Origin: DAOUGC01 sp034429695
GTDB taxonomy: Bacteria; Chloroflexota; Anaerolineae; Anaerolineales; Anaerolineaceae
Assembly (NCBI GenBank): GCA_034429695.1
Contig: DAOUGC010000230.1
Span: forward strand, 1 to 14,858
Length of the DNA stretch: 14,858 nucleotides
Direction of reading: 5' to 3'
Part shown: piece by piece, positions 6,667 through 14,718 of the stretch
Position numbering within the stretch: the stretch's first letter is position 1
Layout of the letters: every line of letters begins with the position of its first letter
The notes under the pieces: model-generated
The model's database searches: none
Seen by the model: only the letters and a program-made list of their open reading frames with translations
Told to the model about the DNA's origin: nothing
Made by a program: the position numbers and the translations under genes

Positions 6667-9600
6667 ATGTATCAGAACGGCAAGCGGTTTTTTCGTTCCA
6701 CCAGAAATGAGAAACGCTGGCGCCAGGACCCTTTATCCGTGGAACACGTTACGCGGTACTCCAAATTTCTAAAGCAATTCATGTCAAGGCCGATCGCGCA
6801 TGGATTGGCAGTGGCGTTTGTGGCCGGGTTGTACATGGGGGCATTTGCCCTGTTGCATTCCCGCTTTGGTGACGGCGTCACCGCGCTATCATTAATCTGG
6901 GTGGCGCTGGCAGGCTGGTTCTTTGGTCGCACACCGGGGATCATTGCCGGTCTGGCGGCAGTTTTGCTCAACGTGTTGTTGTTAAAATCCACCGATGATC
7001 GCGGTTGGGTTGAGAGCCTGATCGCCAACGGCTTTTTCGGATCGATCATGCTGGTGGTGTGCGGCTGGGCATTCGGCAAACTGCATGAGTTCAACCACAC
7101 CCTGCGTGACGAACTCGACACGCGCCGCAACACCGAGTACTCCCTTAAACACACCTCATCCCTGCTAAAAACCGCCATTGAATCCACCAATGGCGGCATT
7201 GCTGTCACCGACCTCAAGGGCAACCTGCTCACGTTCAGCAACAATTTCCCTGAAATGATGGGCTTGACTGCCAACCTGCAGGAAGGCTCCCGCCTGCGTA
7301 TTCGCTTTCTTGCCAATCAGGTCGCCCGACCGCAGCAATTTCTCGAATTTATCATGCACGTGTTGGAACACCCCTTTACCGAGGGCAGGATCACGCTGGA
7401 ACTGGTCACCGGCAATTCAGTTGAATGTGTTTGCCGCCCTCATCTGATGGAAGCCCAGCCGGTCGGATTGGTTTGGTCATTCACCGATATCACCGGTGAG
7501 CGCCGCAGCCAGACAGCCCTGCTGCACAGCCAGCGCCAGATGCGCGCCCTGATGGACAATTCCATTGACGGCATTGTCATGACCGACGAGGAAGGCCGGT
7601 TGGTGGAATGGAATGCCGGCATGGAAGCCATCAGCGGTTTGACCCGCACCGAGACGCAGGGCATGCGGATCTGGGAAGTGTTTGAACGCCTGTCGGTGTT
7701 TGAAAATCTGCCCCACCATCAGGTTGAGGCTGACCGTGAACGTTTTCGGGAGGTGCTGTCGGGTACACGTACGGTGAAGCCGGGTTTGCGCGAATATGCC
7801 TTTAAACGTCCCGACGGTCAACCGCGGGTGCTCGAGATCATGACCTTTTCAATTCCGACCGATCTCGGAACCCTGATTGGCGGCGTCGCGCGCGACATTA
7901 CTGACCGCAAAGCCGCCGAAAAAGCCCTGATGGAAAGCTCGGAACTCAACAACACCCTGCTGAACGCATCCACCGATGCGGTCTTCCTGGTGGACACCGA
8001 CCTCAATTTACTGGCGGTCAATCAGGGGTTTGCCAACCGCTTATCCAGCCAACCGGGTCAATGGATCGGTGTCAATTTGAGTGAAATCACCGACCATGAA
8101 ACCGCCATCCACTGGCGCGAGCTGATCCACACTGCGCTATCCACCCGCCAGCAAGCCATTCGAGACATCAAATTACAGACTCGCTGGTACCATACCAAAG
8201 CCTGTCCCATTCTGGATGGTTCCGGCCAGGTGGCGCGGGTTGCAGTCTTCTCCACCGATATCACCACCACCCGCCAGCACGAGCGCATGTTGGAGGCGGT
8301 CGCATCCGTTTCATCAGCGCTGCGCTCCACCCTCACCCAGGCCGACGTCTTTCCGGTGGTGATTGACCAGGTGGAGCATCTGATGGATGCAGACGGAGTG
8401 GGCCTGGTGATTAAAAATGATCTGGGTCTGGTAAGGGTTGAACAGGCGCGCGGCGCATGGACCGCCTTGATGAACCACACCTATACCATTGAGGAAGCCA
8501 CCCGTGGACCGGTGTTGATCATGGACCAGCCCTATCTCAACAACGATATCGCCACGGCTCAGCAATTATTTCACACCCGCCCGTTTGAAGGGATTAAAGC
8601 CACAGCCTGCATGCCCATTGCCATCGAGGGCAATGTGGTTGGCTGTCTGTGGATTGGCTGCCGCACAGCCATCGATCAGAGTGAAATGCGCATCCTGGCA
8701 GCCCTGGCAGACATTGCCGCCAGTTCATTGCACCGCGCCCGCCTGCATGAACAAAGCCTGTTAAATACCCAGCAGCTTTCCATTGCGTCTGACATCGGCC
8801 GCATCCTGTCGCAAACCCTGTCATTACAGGAGGTTTACGTCCGCCTGGCCGAATCGCTTTATCACCTGCTGCCCGATATCGCGTCGGTGATCATCTCGCG
8901 CTTCAATCCTGTTGAAAAAAACATCGTGTGCGTCTACGCCCTGGAAGATGGCAAACTGGTGGATGTCTCCCAGCTTCCCGCTTTGCCGCTCAGACCTCCC
9001 AATGAAGGCACCCAGAGCCAGGTGATCCATACCGCCCAGCCCGTTCTCAAGAACAACATGGCTGACTACATGAAGCAATCCCCGCACATCACCATCGGAG
9101 ACCGGACGCGCGTCACCCAGTCGGCGCTGTACGTTCCCATTTTGGCCAAGAAAAGCGAAGTGCTGGGGGTTTTGCAGGTGCAATCGTACACCAATTTCCG
9201 CTTCACGCACGAAGACATCGCCTTCCTCAGCCTGACCTGCAATACCGCCGCCATTGCCATTCAAAACGCCATTCTGTTTGAAGATTTGCAACGTTCCAAT
9301 CAGGACCTTACCCATGCCTACCGCGCCACGCTGGAAGCCTGGAGCCGCGCGCTGGACTTGCGTGATCGCGGCACAGCCGGGCATACCAACCGGGTACTGG
9401 AAAATACCATCCGGCTGGGACAAATGATGGGCATGAACGAAACTGAGCTGGACAATCTCCGGCGCGGCGCACAACTGCACGACATCGGCAAGATGGGCGT
9501 GCCTGACTCGATCCTGCTCAAACCTGACCGCCTGACCGAAGAAGAATGGGCTGTCATGCGCATGCATCCCGAATATGCCCATCAAATGCTCCATCCCGTG

Positions 9601-9876
9601 CCCGAATTCCGCTCCATCCTGGACGTCCCCTACTGCCACCACGAGAAATGGGACGGCAGCGGGTATCCACGCGGGCTTCGCGGAGAGGAAATTCCGCTGG
9701 CGGCGCGCGTGTTCGCTGTGGTGGATGTATGGGATGCGCTGCGCTCCGATCGCCCCTACCGTCCGGCGTGGAGCGAGGAACGCGTCATCGAGTACATCCG
9801 CAACCAGGCCGGTCATCATTTTGATCCGCGGGTGGTCGCCGCTTTTCTCGAAATCATCCAGCAACAACCCTCCTGA
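6667..9876 (+). CDS. membrane sensor with PAS x3, GAF x2 and HD-GYP cyclic-di-GMP phosphodiesterase domain
   Basis: A 1069-residue signalling protein predicted to hydrolyse cyclic di-GMP in response to sensed cues. About four membrane segments (43-63, 71-87, 89-108, 118-137) resemble a DUF4118-like sensor region. PAS-like domains follow at about 168-280, 291-415 and 424-535 (for example NSIDGIVMTDEEGRLVEWN and NASTDAVFLVDTDLNLLAVN). GAF-like domains are at about 541-695 and 705-875. The HD-GYP domain covers about 882-1068. Its motifs are complete: H906 (GHTNR), H938-D939 (LHDIGK), H967 (MHPEY), H991-H992, G999-Y1000-P1001 (HHEKWDGSGYP) and D1020 (VVDVWDALRSDRPYR). There is no histidine kinase core and no GGDEF domain. 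ATG 6667 is the first in frame after a stop; AAGGA is only 2 bases away, so the start is less certain than the rest. The gene is divergent from the LuxR-type regulator. Confidence 0.93.
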   Translation: MYQNGKRFFRSTRNEKRWRQDPLSVEHVTRYSKFLKQFMSRPIAHGLAVAFVAGLYMGAFALLHSRFGDGVTALSLIWVALAGWFFGRTPGIIAGLAAVLLNVLLLKSTDDRGWVESLIANGFFGSIMLVVCGWAFGKLHEFNHTLRDELDTRRNTEYSLKHTSSLLKTAIESTNGGIAVTDLKGNLLTFSNNFPEMMGLTANLQEGSRLRIRFLANQVARPQQFLEFIMHVLEHPFTEGRITLELVTGNSVECVCRPHLMEAQPVGLVWSFTDITGERRSQTALLHSQRQMRALMDNSIDGIVMTDEEGRLVEWNAGMEAISGLTRTETQGMRIWEVFERLSVFENLPHHQVEADRERFREVLSGTRTVKPGLREYAFKRPDGQPRVLEIMTFSIPTDLGTLIGGVARDITDRKAAEKALMESSELNNTLLNASTDAVFLVDTDLNLLAVNQGFANRLSSQPGQWIGVNLSEITDHETAIHWRELIHTALSTRQQAIRDIKLQTRWYHTKACPILDGSGQVARVAVFSTDITTTRQHERMLEAVASVSSALRSTLTQADVFPVVIDQVEHLMDADGVGLVIKNDLGLVRVEQARGAWTALMNHTYTIEEATRGPVLIMDQPYLNNDIATAQQLFHTRPFEGIKATACMPIAIEGNVVGCLWIGCRTAIDQSEMRILAALADIAASSLHRARLHEQSLLNTQQLSIASDIGRILSQTLSLQEVYVRLAESLYHLLPDIASVIISRFNPVEKNIVCVYALEDGKLVDVSQLPALPLRPPNEGTQSQVIHTAQPVLKNNMADYMKQSPHITIGDRTRVTQSALYVPILAKKSEVLGVLQVQSYTNFRFTHEDIAFLSLTCNTAAIAIQNAILFEDLQRSNQDLTHAYRATLEAWSRALDLRDRGTAGHTNRVLENTIRLGQMMGMNETELDNLRRGAQLHDIGKMGVPDSILLKPDRLTEEEWAVMRMHPEYAHQMLHPVPEFRSILDVPYCHHEKWDGSGYPRGLRGEEIPLAARVFAVVDVWDALRSDRPYRPAWSEERVIEYIRNQAGHHFDPRVVAAFLEIIQQQPS

Positions 9877-9911
9877 GTGCTTCAGGAACCCGCTTCTTTT
9901 CCTCCCCCCCG

Positions 9912-9920
9912 TGCTATAAT
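9912..9920 (+). promoter_or_regulatory. extended -10 promoter TGCTATAAT before the phospholipase-D-like gene
   Basis: TG, one base, then a perfect TATAAT (9915-9920), in the 102-base gap after the sensor gene. The expected transcript start near 9927 gives a leader of about 52 bases that carries the GAGGTGG site. No clear -35 box is seen. It probably drives the trio of genes up to 14692. Confidence 0.55.
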
Positions 9921-9924
9921 TTTC

Positions 9925-9938
9925 GGGAACTTCTTCCC
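9925..9938 (+). repeat. small hairpin at the 5' end of the phospholipase-D-like transcript
   Basis: GGGAA and TTCCC pair perfectly around the 4-base loop CTTC, starting almost exactly at the predicted transcript start. It could stabilise the 5' end or be an operator half-site pair. At 5 bp it could also be chance. Confidence 0.25.
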
Positions 9939-9978
9939 ATTCATGTACATACCATCCTGCCAGCATCGAGGTGGTTTG

Positions 9979-11118
9979 ATGTTTTCTTTTCTCAAGCGAT
10001 ATTCTCCTCATACCATCACGGTTTTGCTGATCCTGGCGGCGCTGATCGGGCTGTACGAAATGGCCGGGTGCACCACCGCCCCGCCCCCAGACTGGACAGA
10101 ACAACCGGCTGCCACCCCGATTGCGCCGGTGGAAAACACCCCCCTGCCGGCTGAAGCAGGACAAACTGACACCTTCATGGTGGTGTATACCGACCCGTAC
10201 GCAGCCAACGCTCAAAGCCGTACAGGCGGGCCGGACGAAGACCTGGTGGCCGCTGTGGAAGGCGCTCAAACAAGCGTGGATATTGCCATTTACAACCTCA
10301 GCCTGCCCAATATGCAGGACGCCCTGCTGCGGGCTGCCCAGCGCGGCGTGATTGTGCGCCTGGTGATGGAAAGCGAATCACTGGACGGGCGTGTCCCGCA
10401 GTATCTCATGGCCCACGGCATTGACATTGTTGGCGACCGGCGCGAAGGCTTGATGCACAACAAGTTCATGGTGATTGACCGGCGCGAGGTCTGGACCGGT
10501 TCGATGAACTATACCGCCACCGGCGCTTATCAGGATCACAATCACATTCTGCGCATCGTTTCTGAGCAACTCGCCCACAATTACACCCTTGAGTTCGAGG
10601 AAATGTTCATCGCCGACCGTTTTGGACCCGACGGCGAAGCCAACACCCCTTACCCGCTGGTGGACGTAAACGGCAGCATGGTGGAGGTGTACTTCTCACC
10701 GGACGATGGTGTTGCCCGCCACATTGTGGATGTAATTTCATCTGCCCGGCAAAGCATCATCTTCATGGCGTACTCGTTCACATCAGACCCCATCTCAGAA
10801 GCTGTACTGGAAAGCGCCGGGCAGGGGGTGAGCGTGCGCGGTGTTTTTGAAGAAGAACAAACCCTCTCAAACGAAGGCACAGAGTGGGATCGTCTCAAAG
10901 ACGCCGGTCTGGATGTGCGCCGCGACGGCAACCCCGGCCAAATGCACCACAAAGTGTTTGTGATCGACGGCGAAACTGTTGTACTGGGTTCGTATAACTT
11001 TAGCGCCAACGCAGAAAAGCGAAACGATGAAAACCTGCTCATCATCCACAATGCTGACCTGGCGCAACAATTCATGCAGGAATTTGAAGGCATTTACGCG
11101 CGCGGCAGCGACCATTAA
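9979..11118 (+). CDS. lipid-anchored phospholipase-D-like protein with two HKD motifs
   Basis: A 379-residue PLD-superfamily protein, probably a phosphodiesterase or transphosphatidylase (nuclease, phospholipase or cardiolipin-synthase-like) outside the membrane. The N-terminus has a hydrophobic stretch (HTITVLLILAALIGLYEMAG) ending in Cys31, a plausible lipobox MAGC. A Pro/Thr/Ala linker follows. Two catalytic motifs are intact: H160-x-K162-x4-D167 (MHNKFMVID, with N177 in GSMN) and H323... more exactly H323-x-K325-x4-D330 (MHHKVFVID, then GSYNFSANAEKRNDEN). An upstream GTG at 9877 gives a longer frame but precedes the promoter. ATG 9979 is chosen because GAGGTGG lies just upstream (GAGG 7 bases away). 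It ends 15 bases before the M20 gene. The substrate cannot be read from the sequence. Confidence 0.88.
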   Translation: MFSFLKRYSPHTITVLLILAALIGLYEMAGCTTAPPPDWTEQPAATPIAPVENTPLPAEAGQTDTFMVVYTDPYAANAQSRTGGPDEDLVAAVEGAQTSVDIAIYNLSLPNMQDALLRAAQRGVIVRLVMESESLDGRVPQYLMAHGIDIVGDRREGLMHNKFMVIDRREVWTGSMNYTATGAYQDHNHILRIVSEQLAHNYTLEFEEMFIADRFGPDGEANTPYPLVDVNGSMVEVYFSPDDGVARHIVDVISSARQSIIFMAYSFTSDPISEAVLESAGQGVSVRGVFEEEQTLSNEGTEWDRLKDAGLDVRRDGNPGQMHHKVFVIDGETVVLGSYNFSANAEKRNDENLLIIHNADLAQQFMQEFEGIYARGSDH

Positions 11119-11133
11119 TAACAGGGGCACATC

Positions 11134-12609
11134 ATGGGAACCACAATTGTAATCATCGTCATCAGCATCATCGTACTGGCATTGTTCGTTCTGGCATTCG
11201 CATTGCTGCGCACTGCCAGCTTTGCCCGGCCCATCCAGTCTGCGCCTGAAGTGGAAACCCTGCCGGTGGACGGCGCGGCGGCAGCAGGTCATCTGGCTGA
11301 CCTGCTGCGCTGCGAGACCATCTCAGGCGAACCGGGCGACCCACCTCCCCACGAAGCACTTCAGGCACTGCATGCCTGCATCAAGGAACTGTATCCGCGC
11401 GTGCACACACAGCTGAGCCGCGAAACGGTCAACGAATATTCACTGCTGTACACATGGCAGGGTGAAAACCCGGATCTTGCCCCCGTGTTGTTTGCCGCCC
11501 ATCAGGACGTGGTTCCCGCCGTGGCAGAAAAATGGCAAAAACCGCCCTTCTCCGGCGCCATTGAGGACGGCTTTGTGTGGGGGCGCGGCGCGCTGGACAT
11601 CAAGAATCAAATGATGGCCGTGCTCGAGAGCGTTGAAGCCCTGCTGGCAGCCGGTTACCGCCCGCAGCGCACGGTTTACCTGGCGTTCGGTCACGACGAG
11701 GAAATCGGCGGATTGAACGGCGCAAGAGCCATCGCGGCGCTGCTCAAGGAACGCGGCATTGATCTGTGGGCTGTGCTCGACGAAGGCGGCACGGTGGTAC
11801 AGGGTGTACTGCCGGGGGTTGCCAGCCCGGTTGCGCTGGTTGGTGTTGCCGAAAAGGGTTATCTGACCATCGAGTTGACCGTTGAAGCCACTCCAGGCCA
11901 TTCCTCCACCCCACCGGATCACTCCGCCATCGGCATCCTTGCGGCGGGCATTCAGCGTCTTGAAAACGCACCCCTGCCCTCCCGGCTGGATATGGTGCGT
12001 CCCATGTTCCAGGCCATCGGTCCGGCAGCGCCATTCATGCAGCAGGTGGCTTTTGCCAACACCTGGTTGCTGGGTGGTGTGGTGCGCAAGACCCTGCTTT
12101 CACGCCCGACCACTGCCGCCACGGTGCGCACCACCACCGCCGTCACCATGATTCAAGCCGGTGTGAAGGACAACGTCCTGCCATCCCAGGCGCGCGCCGT
12201 GGTCAATTTCCGCCTCATGCCGGGCGACAGCATCGCCGATGTGTGTGAACACGCCCGCCGGGCGATCAATGACAAACGCGTTCAGTTGCGCGCCATTGAG
12301 GACCACGCCTGGGAAGCCTCGCCTGTCTCCACCACCGATGGGCTGGCTTATGACATGCTCGAAAAAGCCATTCTGGCATCGTTTGGCAGCATGCCGGTGG
12401 CTCCGTATCTGGTCATGGGCGCAACCGACGCCCGTTACTATTCAACCATTTGCCCCAACGCCTACCGCTTCACACCTGTGCTGCTCGACCCGGTTGACCT
12501 GGCCCGCATTCATGGCGACGACGAGCGCATCTCCCTTGAAGCCGTGGAACGCATGTTGATCTTCTTCCAGCACATCATCAAAGCCTGGACGGGGGCGCCC
12601 ACGGAATAG
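11134..12609 (+). CDS. membrane-tethered M20 family metallohydrolase, PM20D1/carboxypeptidase S-like
   Basis: A 491-residue di-zinc M20 hydrolase. The closest family by motif is PM20D1/CPS1, whose members cleave C-terminal peptides or form and hydrolyse N-fatty-acyl amino acids. An N-terminal hydrophobic segment (4-27) would anchor it with the catalytic part outside. Predicted metal and catalytic residues are present: H123 and D125 (AAHQDVVP), D155 (WGRGALDIKN), E189-E190 (FGHDEEIGG), D216 (VLDEGG) and H460 (RIHGDDE). The lid domain region carries EATPGHSSTPPDHSAIG. The ATG has AGGGG 7 bases upstream and lies 15 bases after the phospholipase-D-like gene. The next gene starts 7 bases after its stop, so all three are probably one transcript. 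The exact substrate is open; an acyl-amino acid or a peptide is possible. Confidence 0.92.
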   Translation: MGTTIVIIVISIIVLALFVLAFALLRTASFARPIQSAPEVETLPVDGAAAAGHLADLLRCETISGEPGDPPPHEALQALHACIKELYPRVHTQLSRETVNEYSLLYTWQGENPDLAPVLFAAHQDVVPAVAEKWQKPPFSGAIEDGFVWGRGALDIKNQMMAVLESVEALLAAGYRPQRTVYLAFGHDEEIGGLNGARAIAALLKERGIDLWAVLDEGGTVVQGVLPGVASPVALVGVAEKGYLTIELTVEATPGHSSTPPDHSAIGILAAGIQRLENAPLPSRLDMVRPMFQAIGPAAPFMQQVAFANTWLLGGVVRKTLLSRPTTAATVRTTTAVTMIQAGVKDNVLPSQARAVVNFRLMPGDSIADVCEHARRAINDKRVQLRAIEDHAWEASPVSTTDGLAYDMLEKAILASFGSMPVAPYLVMGATDARYYSTICPNAYRFTPVLLDPVDLARIHGDDERISLEAVERMLIFFQHIIKAWTGAPTE

Positions 12610-12616
12610 AGAAAAA

Positions 12617-14692
12617 ATGCTCGCTCGTTTGAAAAACCTAAAGTTTTCTGCCTCCAGCGCGCCGCTTGCGCTGGTGATCACCTGCCTGCTGGTATTTGGC
12701 CTGCTGATCGGCGCCATTGGCCTGTACTGGGACGACTGGGCAAAATTGCTGGTCGAACGATTATTCGGGTTGAGCGGCTACCCGGCGTACTACGCCGAGG
12801 ACCGCCCACTTTCCGCCTGGACCCACATGCTGTTCACCCCGTTGCTGGGCGTCAAACCGCTGCACTGGCACATCTTTATCCTCGTTCTGATCGCCGCCTG
12901 TGCCGTCAGCCTGTACTGGACGTTGACCCGCCTGTGGCCCGGGCGCACGTGGCAAGCCACGGCTGCCGCACTAATTTTCATTGTCCACCCCGTCTTCACG
13001 GCGCAATCGGCGGCGGTCACCTTTCACCAGCAGTACCTGCAGTATTTATTCATCCTGCTCTCCTTCGGCTGTATGCTGGCAGCCGTCCGTGCCCGTGCAG
13101 CACACCCGCGCCGCTTCATCTGGTTGACCGTCCTGTCGGTGGTGCTGTCACTGCTGCAGCTCTCTGTCACTGAATATTTCGCACCGCTTGAATTGCTGCG
13201 CCCGTTCATGCTGCTGTTTTTAAGCGCCGAGCTGTCTCATGGCAATTTCGGGCGGCGGCTGCGCTGGAGCCTGGGTCACTACCTGCCTTACCTGCTGATA
13301 ATCGTGGTTTTCTGCGTCTGGCGGTTGTTCTTCATCCAGATCTCCGGCGATGACCCCTACCGGGCGGTGATCCTCGACCAGTTGACATCACAGCCGCTGG
13401 AGGCGCTCCGCTGGCTGGCGCCTGTGATGCTGCAGGACGGCCTGCATATGCTGGTCGCGGTGTGGAGCCGCCTGTTCACCACCGATATCGTCACCGGTCT
13501 GAAACCCTTCCACATGGCAACACTGGCGTTCAGCGCGGGTCTGTTTGTTGCCCTGCTGTTTTACCTGAACCGTCTCGAGTCCCCAACCGACGAAGCTCCG
13601 GCACATCAGCGGGCATGGCAGGCGCAGGCAGCCGTGCTCGGCATGCTGGGTGTATTTCTGGGCGCTCTGCCCGCCTGGATCACCGCACGTCAGGTGCTGT
13701 TCGATATTCATTCCGACCGGTATGCCCTGCCCGCCATCCTGGGTCTCAGCCTGTTGATTGTGGTGGCGGTTGAATGGTTGACCCCGCGCCGCCTGCAAAA
13801 AGCCGCCGTGATCGCACTGCTGGTGGCGGTCGCAAGTGGATATCAACTGCGGGTCAGCAACGATTACCGCTGGAACTGGACCGAGCAGAAACGCTTCTAC
13901 TGGCAACTGCAGTGGCGCGCCCCGGGTCTCAAACCCGGAACCGCTGTGGTGGTGGAGCAGGATCTCTTCCCTGAAAATGCGCTTTTCTCCACCTCATCGG
14001 CGCTCAACCTGCTCTATCCACAGGGCAACACCGGAGATGAATTCCTCGATTACTGGATGTACGCCCTGGCCCCACGTTATAACGTCAACAACCTGCCCGA
14101 AAATCTGGCCTTCACCTTTCAAACCCAGTTTCGTACGCTCAAGTTCAAAGGCGGCGTTCCCGCCACACTGCTTTTGTCGTACGATCTCAACCGCGCCTCA
14201 TGCCTGTGGGTGCTAACCGAGGATGACGCCAGCGACCCATTCCTCTCCCCGCTGTTGAAAGAAACCCTGCCCATCAGCAACCTGGCGCGCATCCTCACCG
14301 ATCCGGCTGATGAGCAGCTCCCCCCGCGCAACCTGTTTGGCGACGAGCCGGAACACACCTGGTGCTGGTTCTTCCAGAAAGCCGACCTTGCCCGCCAGAA
14401 TCAAGACTGGGACAGCGTGGTTGAACTGGGCGACCAGGCGCTGGCGCTGGGTTACTCTCCCAGCGACGAACGCTCCAATTCGGTGCACGAGTGGCTGCCG
14501 TTCATTGAAGGCTACTCCCGCTCCGGCCGGATCAATAGCGCGCTCGAGCTTAATCAGCAGGTGTTTGAAAACAACGACCCGCGCTATGCTGCGCAACTTT
14601 GCTCAATGTGGGCGCGCATCGCGCCTGACCTATCGCCGGATGCCCTGCCCGGTGTGGGTGAGGCTGAAAACCTGCTGGGTTGCCAGTCTTAA
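12617..14692 (+). CDS. multi-spanning GT-C-like membrane protein with soluble TPR-like C-terminus
   Basis: A 691-residue integral membrane protein with about ten hydrophobic segments (16-36, 85-105, 113-130, 140-156, 168-188, 193-205, 222-240, 300-318, 338-356, 370-386, 394-410). The first outer loop contains WDDW (Asp39, Asp40) and EDRPLSAW (61-68). Acidic residues at this place are typical of GT-C glycosyltransferases that use lipid-linked sugars. HSDRYALPA follows at 365-373. Residues 411-691 are soluble; the last 110 look like helical repeats (FFQKADLARQNQDWDSVVELGDQALALGY). GT-C membership is an inference from topology and the acidic loop; no named family is recognised. It starts 7 bases after the M20 gene with only a weak GAG site, which suggests coupling to that gene. 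Confidence 0.75.
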   Translation: MLARLKNLKFSASSAPLALVITCLLVFGLLIGAIGLYWDDWAKLLVERLFGLSGYPAYYAEDRPLSAWTHMLFTPLLGVKPLHWHIFILVLIAACAVSLYWTLTRLWPGRTWQATAAALIFIVHPVFTAQSAAVTFHQQYLQYLFILLSFGCMLAAVRARAAHPRRFIWLTVLSVVLSLLQLSVTEYFAPLELLRPFMLLFLSAELSHGNFGRRLRWSLGHYLPYLLIIVVFCVWRLFFIQISGDDPYRAVILDQLTSQPLEALRWLAPVMLQDGLHMLVAVWSRLFTTDIVTGLKPFHMATLAFSAGLFVALLFYLNRLESPTDEAPAHQRAWQAQAAVLGMLGVFLGALPAWITARQVLFDIHSDRYALPAILGLSLLIVVAVEWLTPRRLQKAAVIALLVAVASGYQLRVSNDYRWNWTEQKRFYWQLQWRAPGLKPGTAVVVEQDLFPENALFSTSSALNLLYPQGNTGDEFLDYWMYALAPRYNVNNLPENLAFTFQTQFRTLKFKGGVPATLLLSYDLNRASCLWVLTEDDASDPFLSPLLKETLPISNLARILTDPADEQLPPRNLFGDEPEHTWCWFFQKADLARQNQDWDSVVELGDQALALGYSPSDERSNSVHEWLPFIEGYSRSGRINSALELNQQVFENNDPRYAAQLCSMWARIAPDLSPDALPGVGEAENLLGCQS

Positions 14693-14706
14693 GCTGCGCG
14701 CGGGCG

Positions 14707-14712
14707 TATAAT
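14707..14712 (+). promoter_or_regulatory. -10 box TATAAT for a probably leaderless lipoprotein gene
   Basis: A perfect TATAAT lies 6 bases before ATG 14719, so transcription would begin at or next to the start codon. No Shine-Dalgarno is present and no well-spaced -35 is seen (TTGCCA at 14680-14685 has a 21-base spacer). Confidence 0.5.
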
Positions 14713-14718
14713 CGAAAC

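Noticed and set aside
6667..9876. Sensor histidine kinase
   Set aside because: There are PAS and GAF domains but no H-box or ATP-binding N/G boxes; the output domain is HD-GYP.
9884..9903. AGGAA...TTCCT as intrinsic terminator after the sensor gene
   Set aside because: The stem is only 5 bp with a 10-base loop and is followed by C residues, not T residues.
9877..9978. 34-codon upstream extension of the phospholipase-D-like protein from GTG 9877
   Set aside because: It contains the TGCTATAAT promoter and no Shine-Dalgarno; ATG 9979 has GAGGTGG and begins a normal lipoprotein signal. ATG 9943 also lacks a ribosome site.
8824..10269. Long open frame (481 codons) on the minus strand across the end of the sensor gene and the start of the phospholipase-D-like gene
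   Set aside because: It lies antisense to strongly supported genes; the product is rich in Gly, Arg, Gln and His with no recognisable domain, and it crosses a promoter region. It is a codon-bias shadow.
14680..14685. TTGCCA as -35 for the lipoprotein gene
   Set aside because: The 21-base spacer to TATAAT is too long for a standard promoter.
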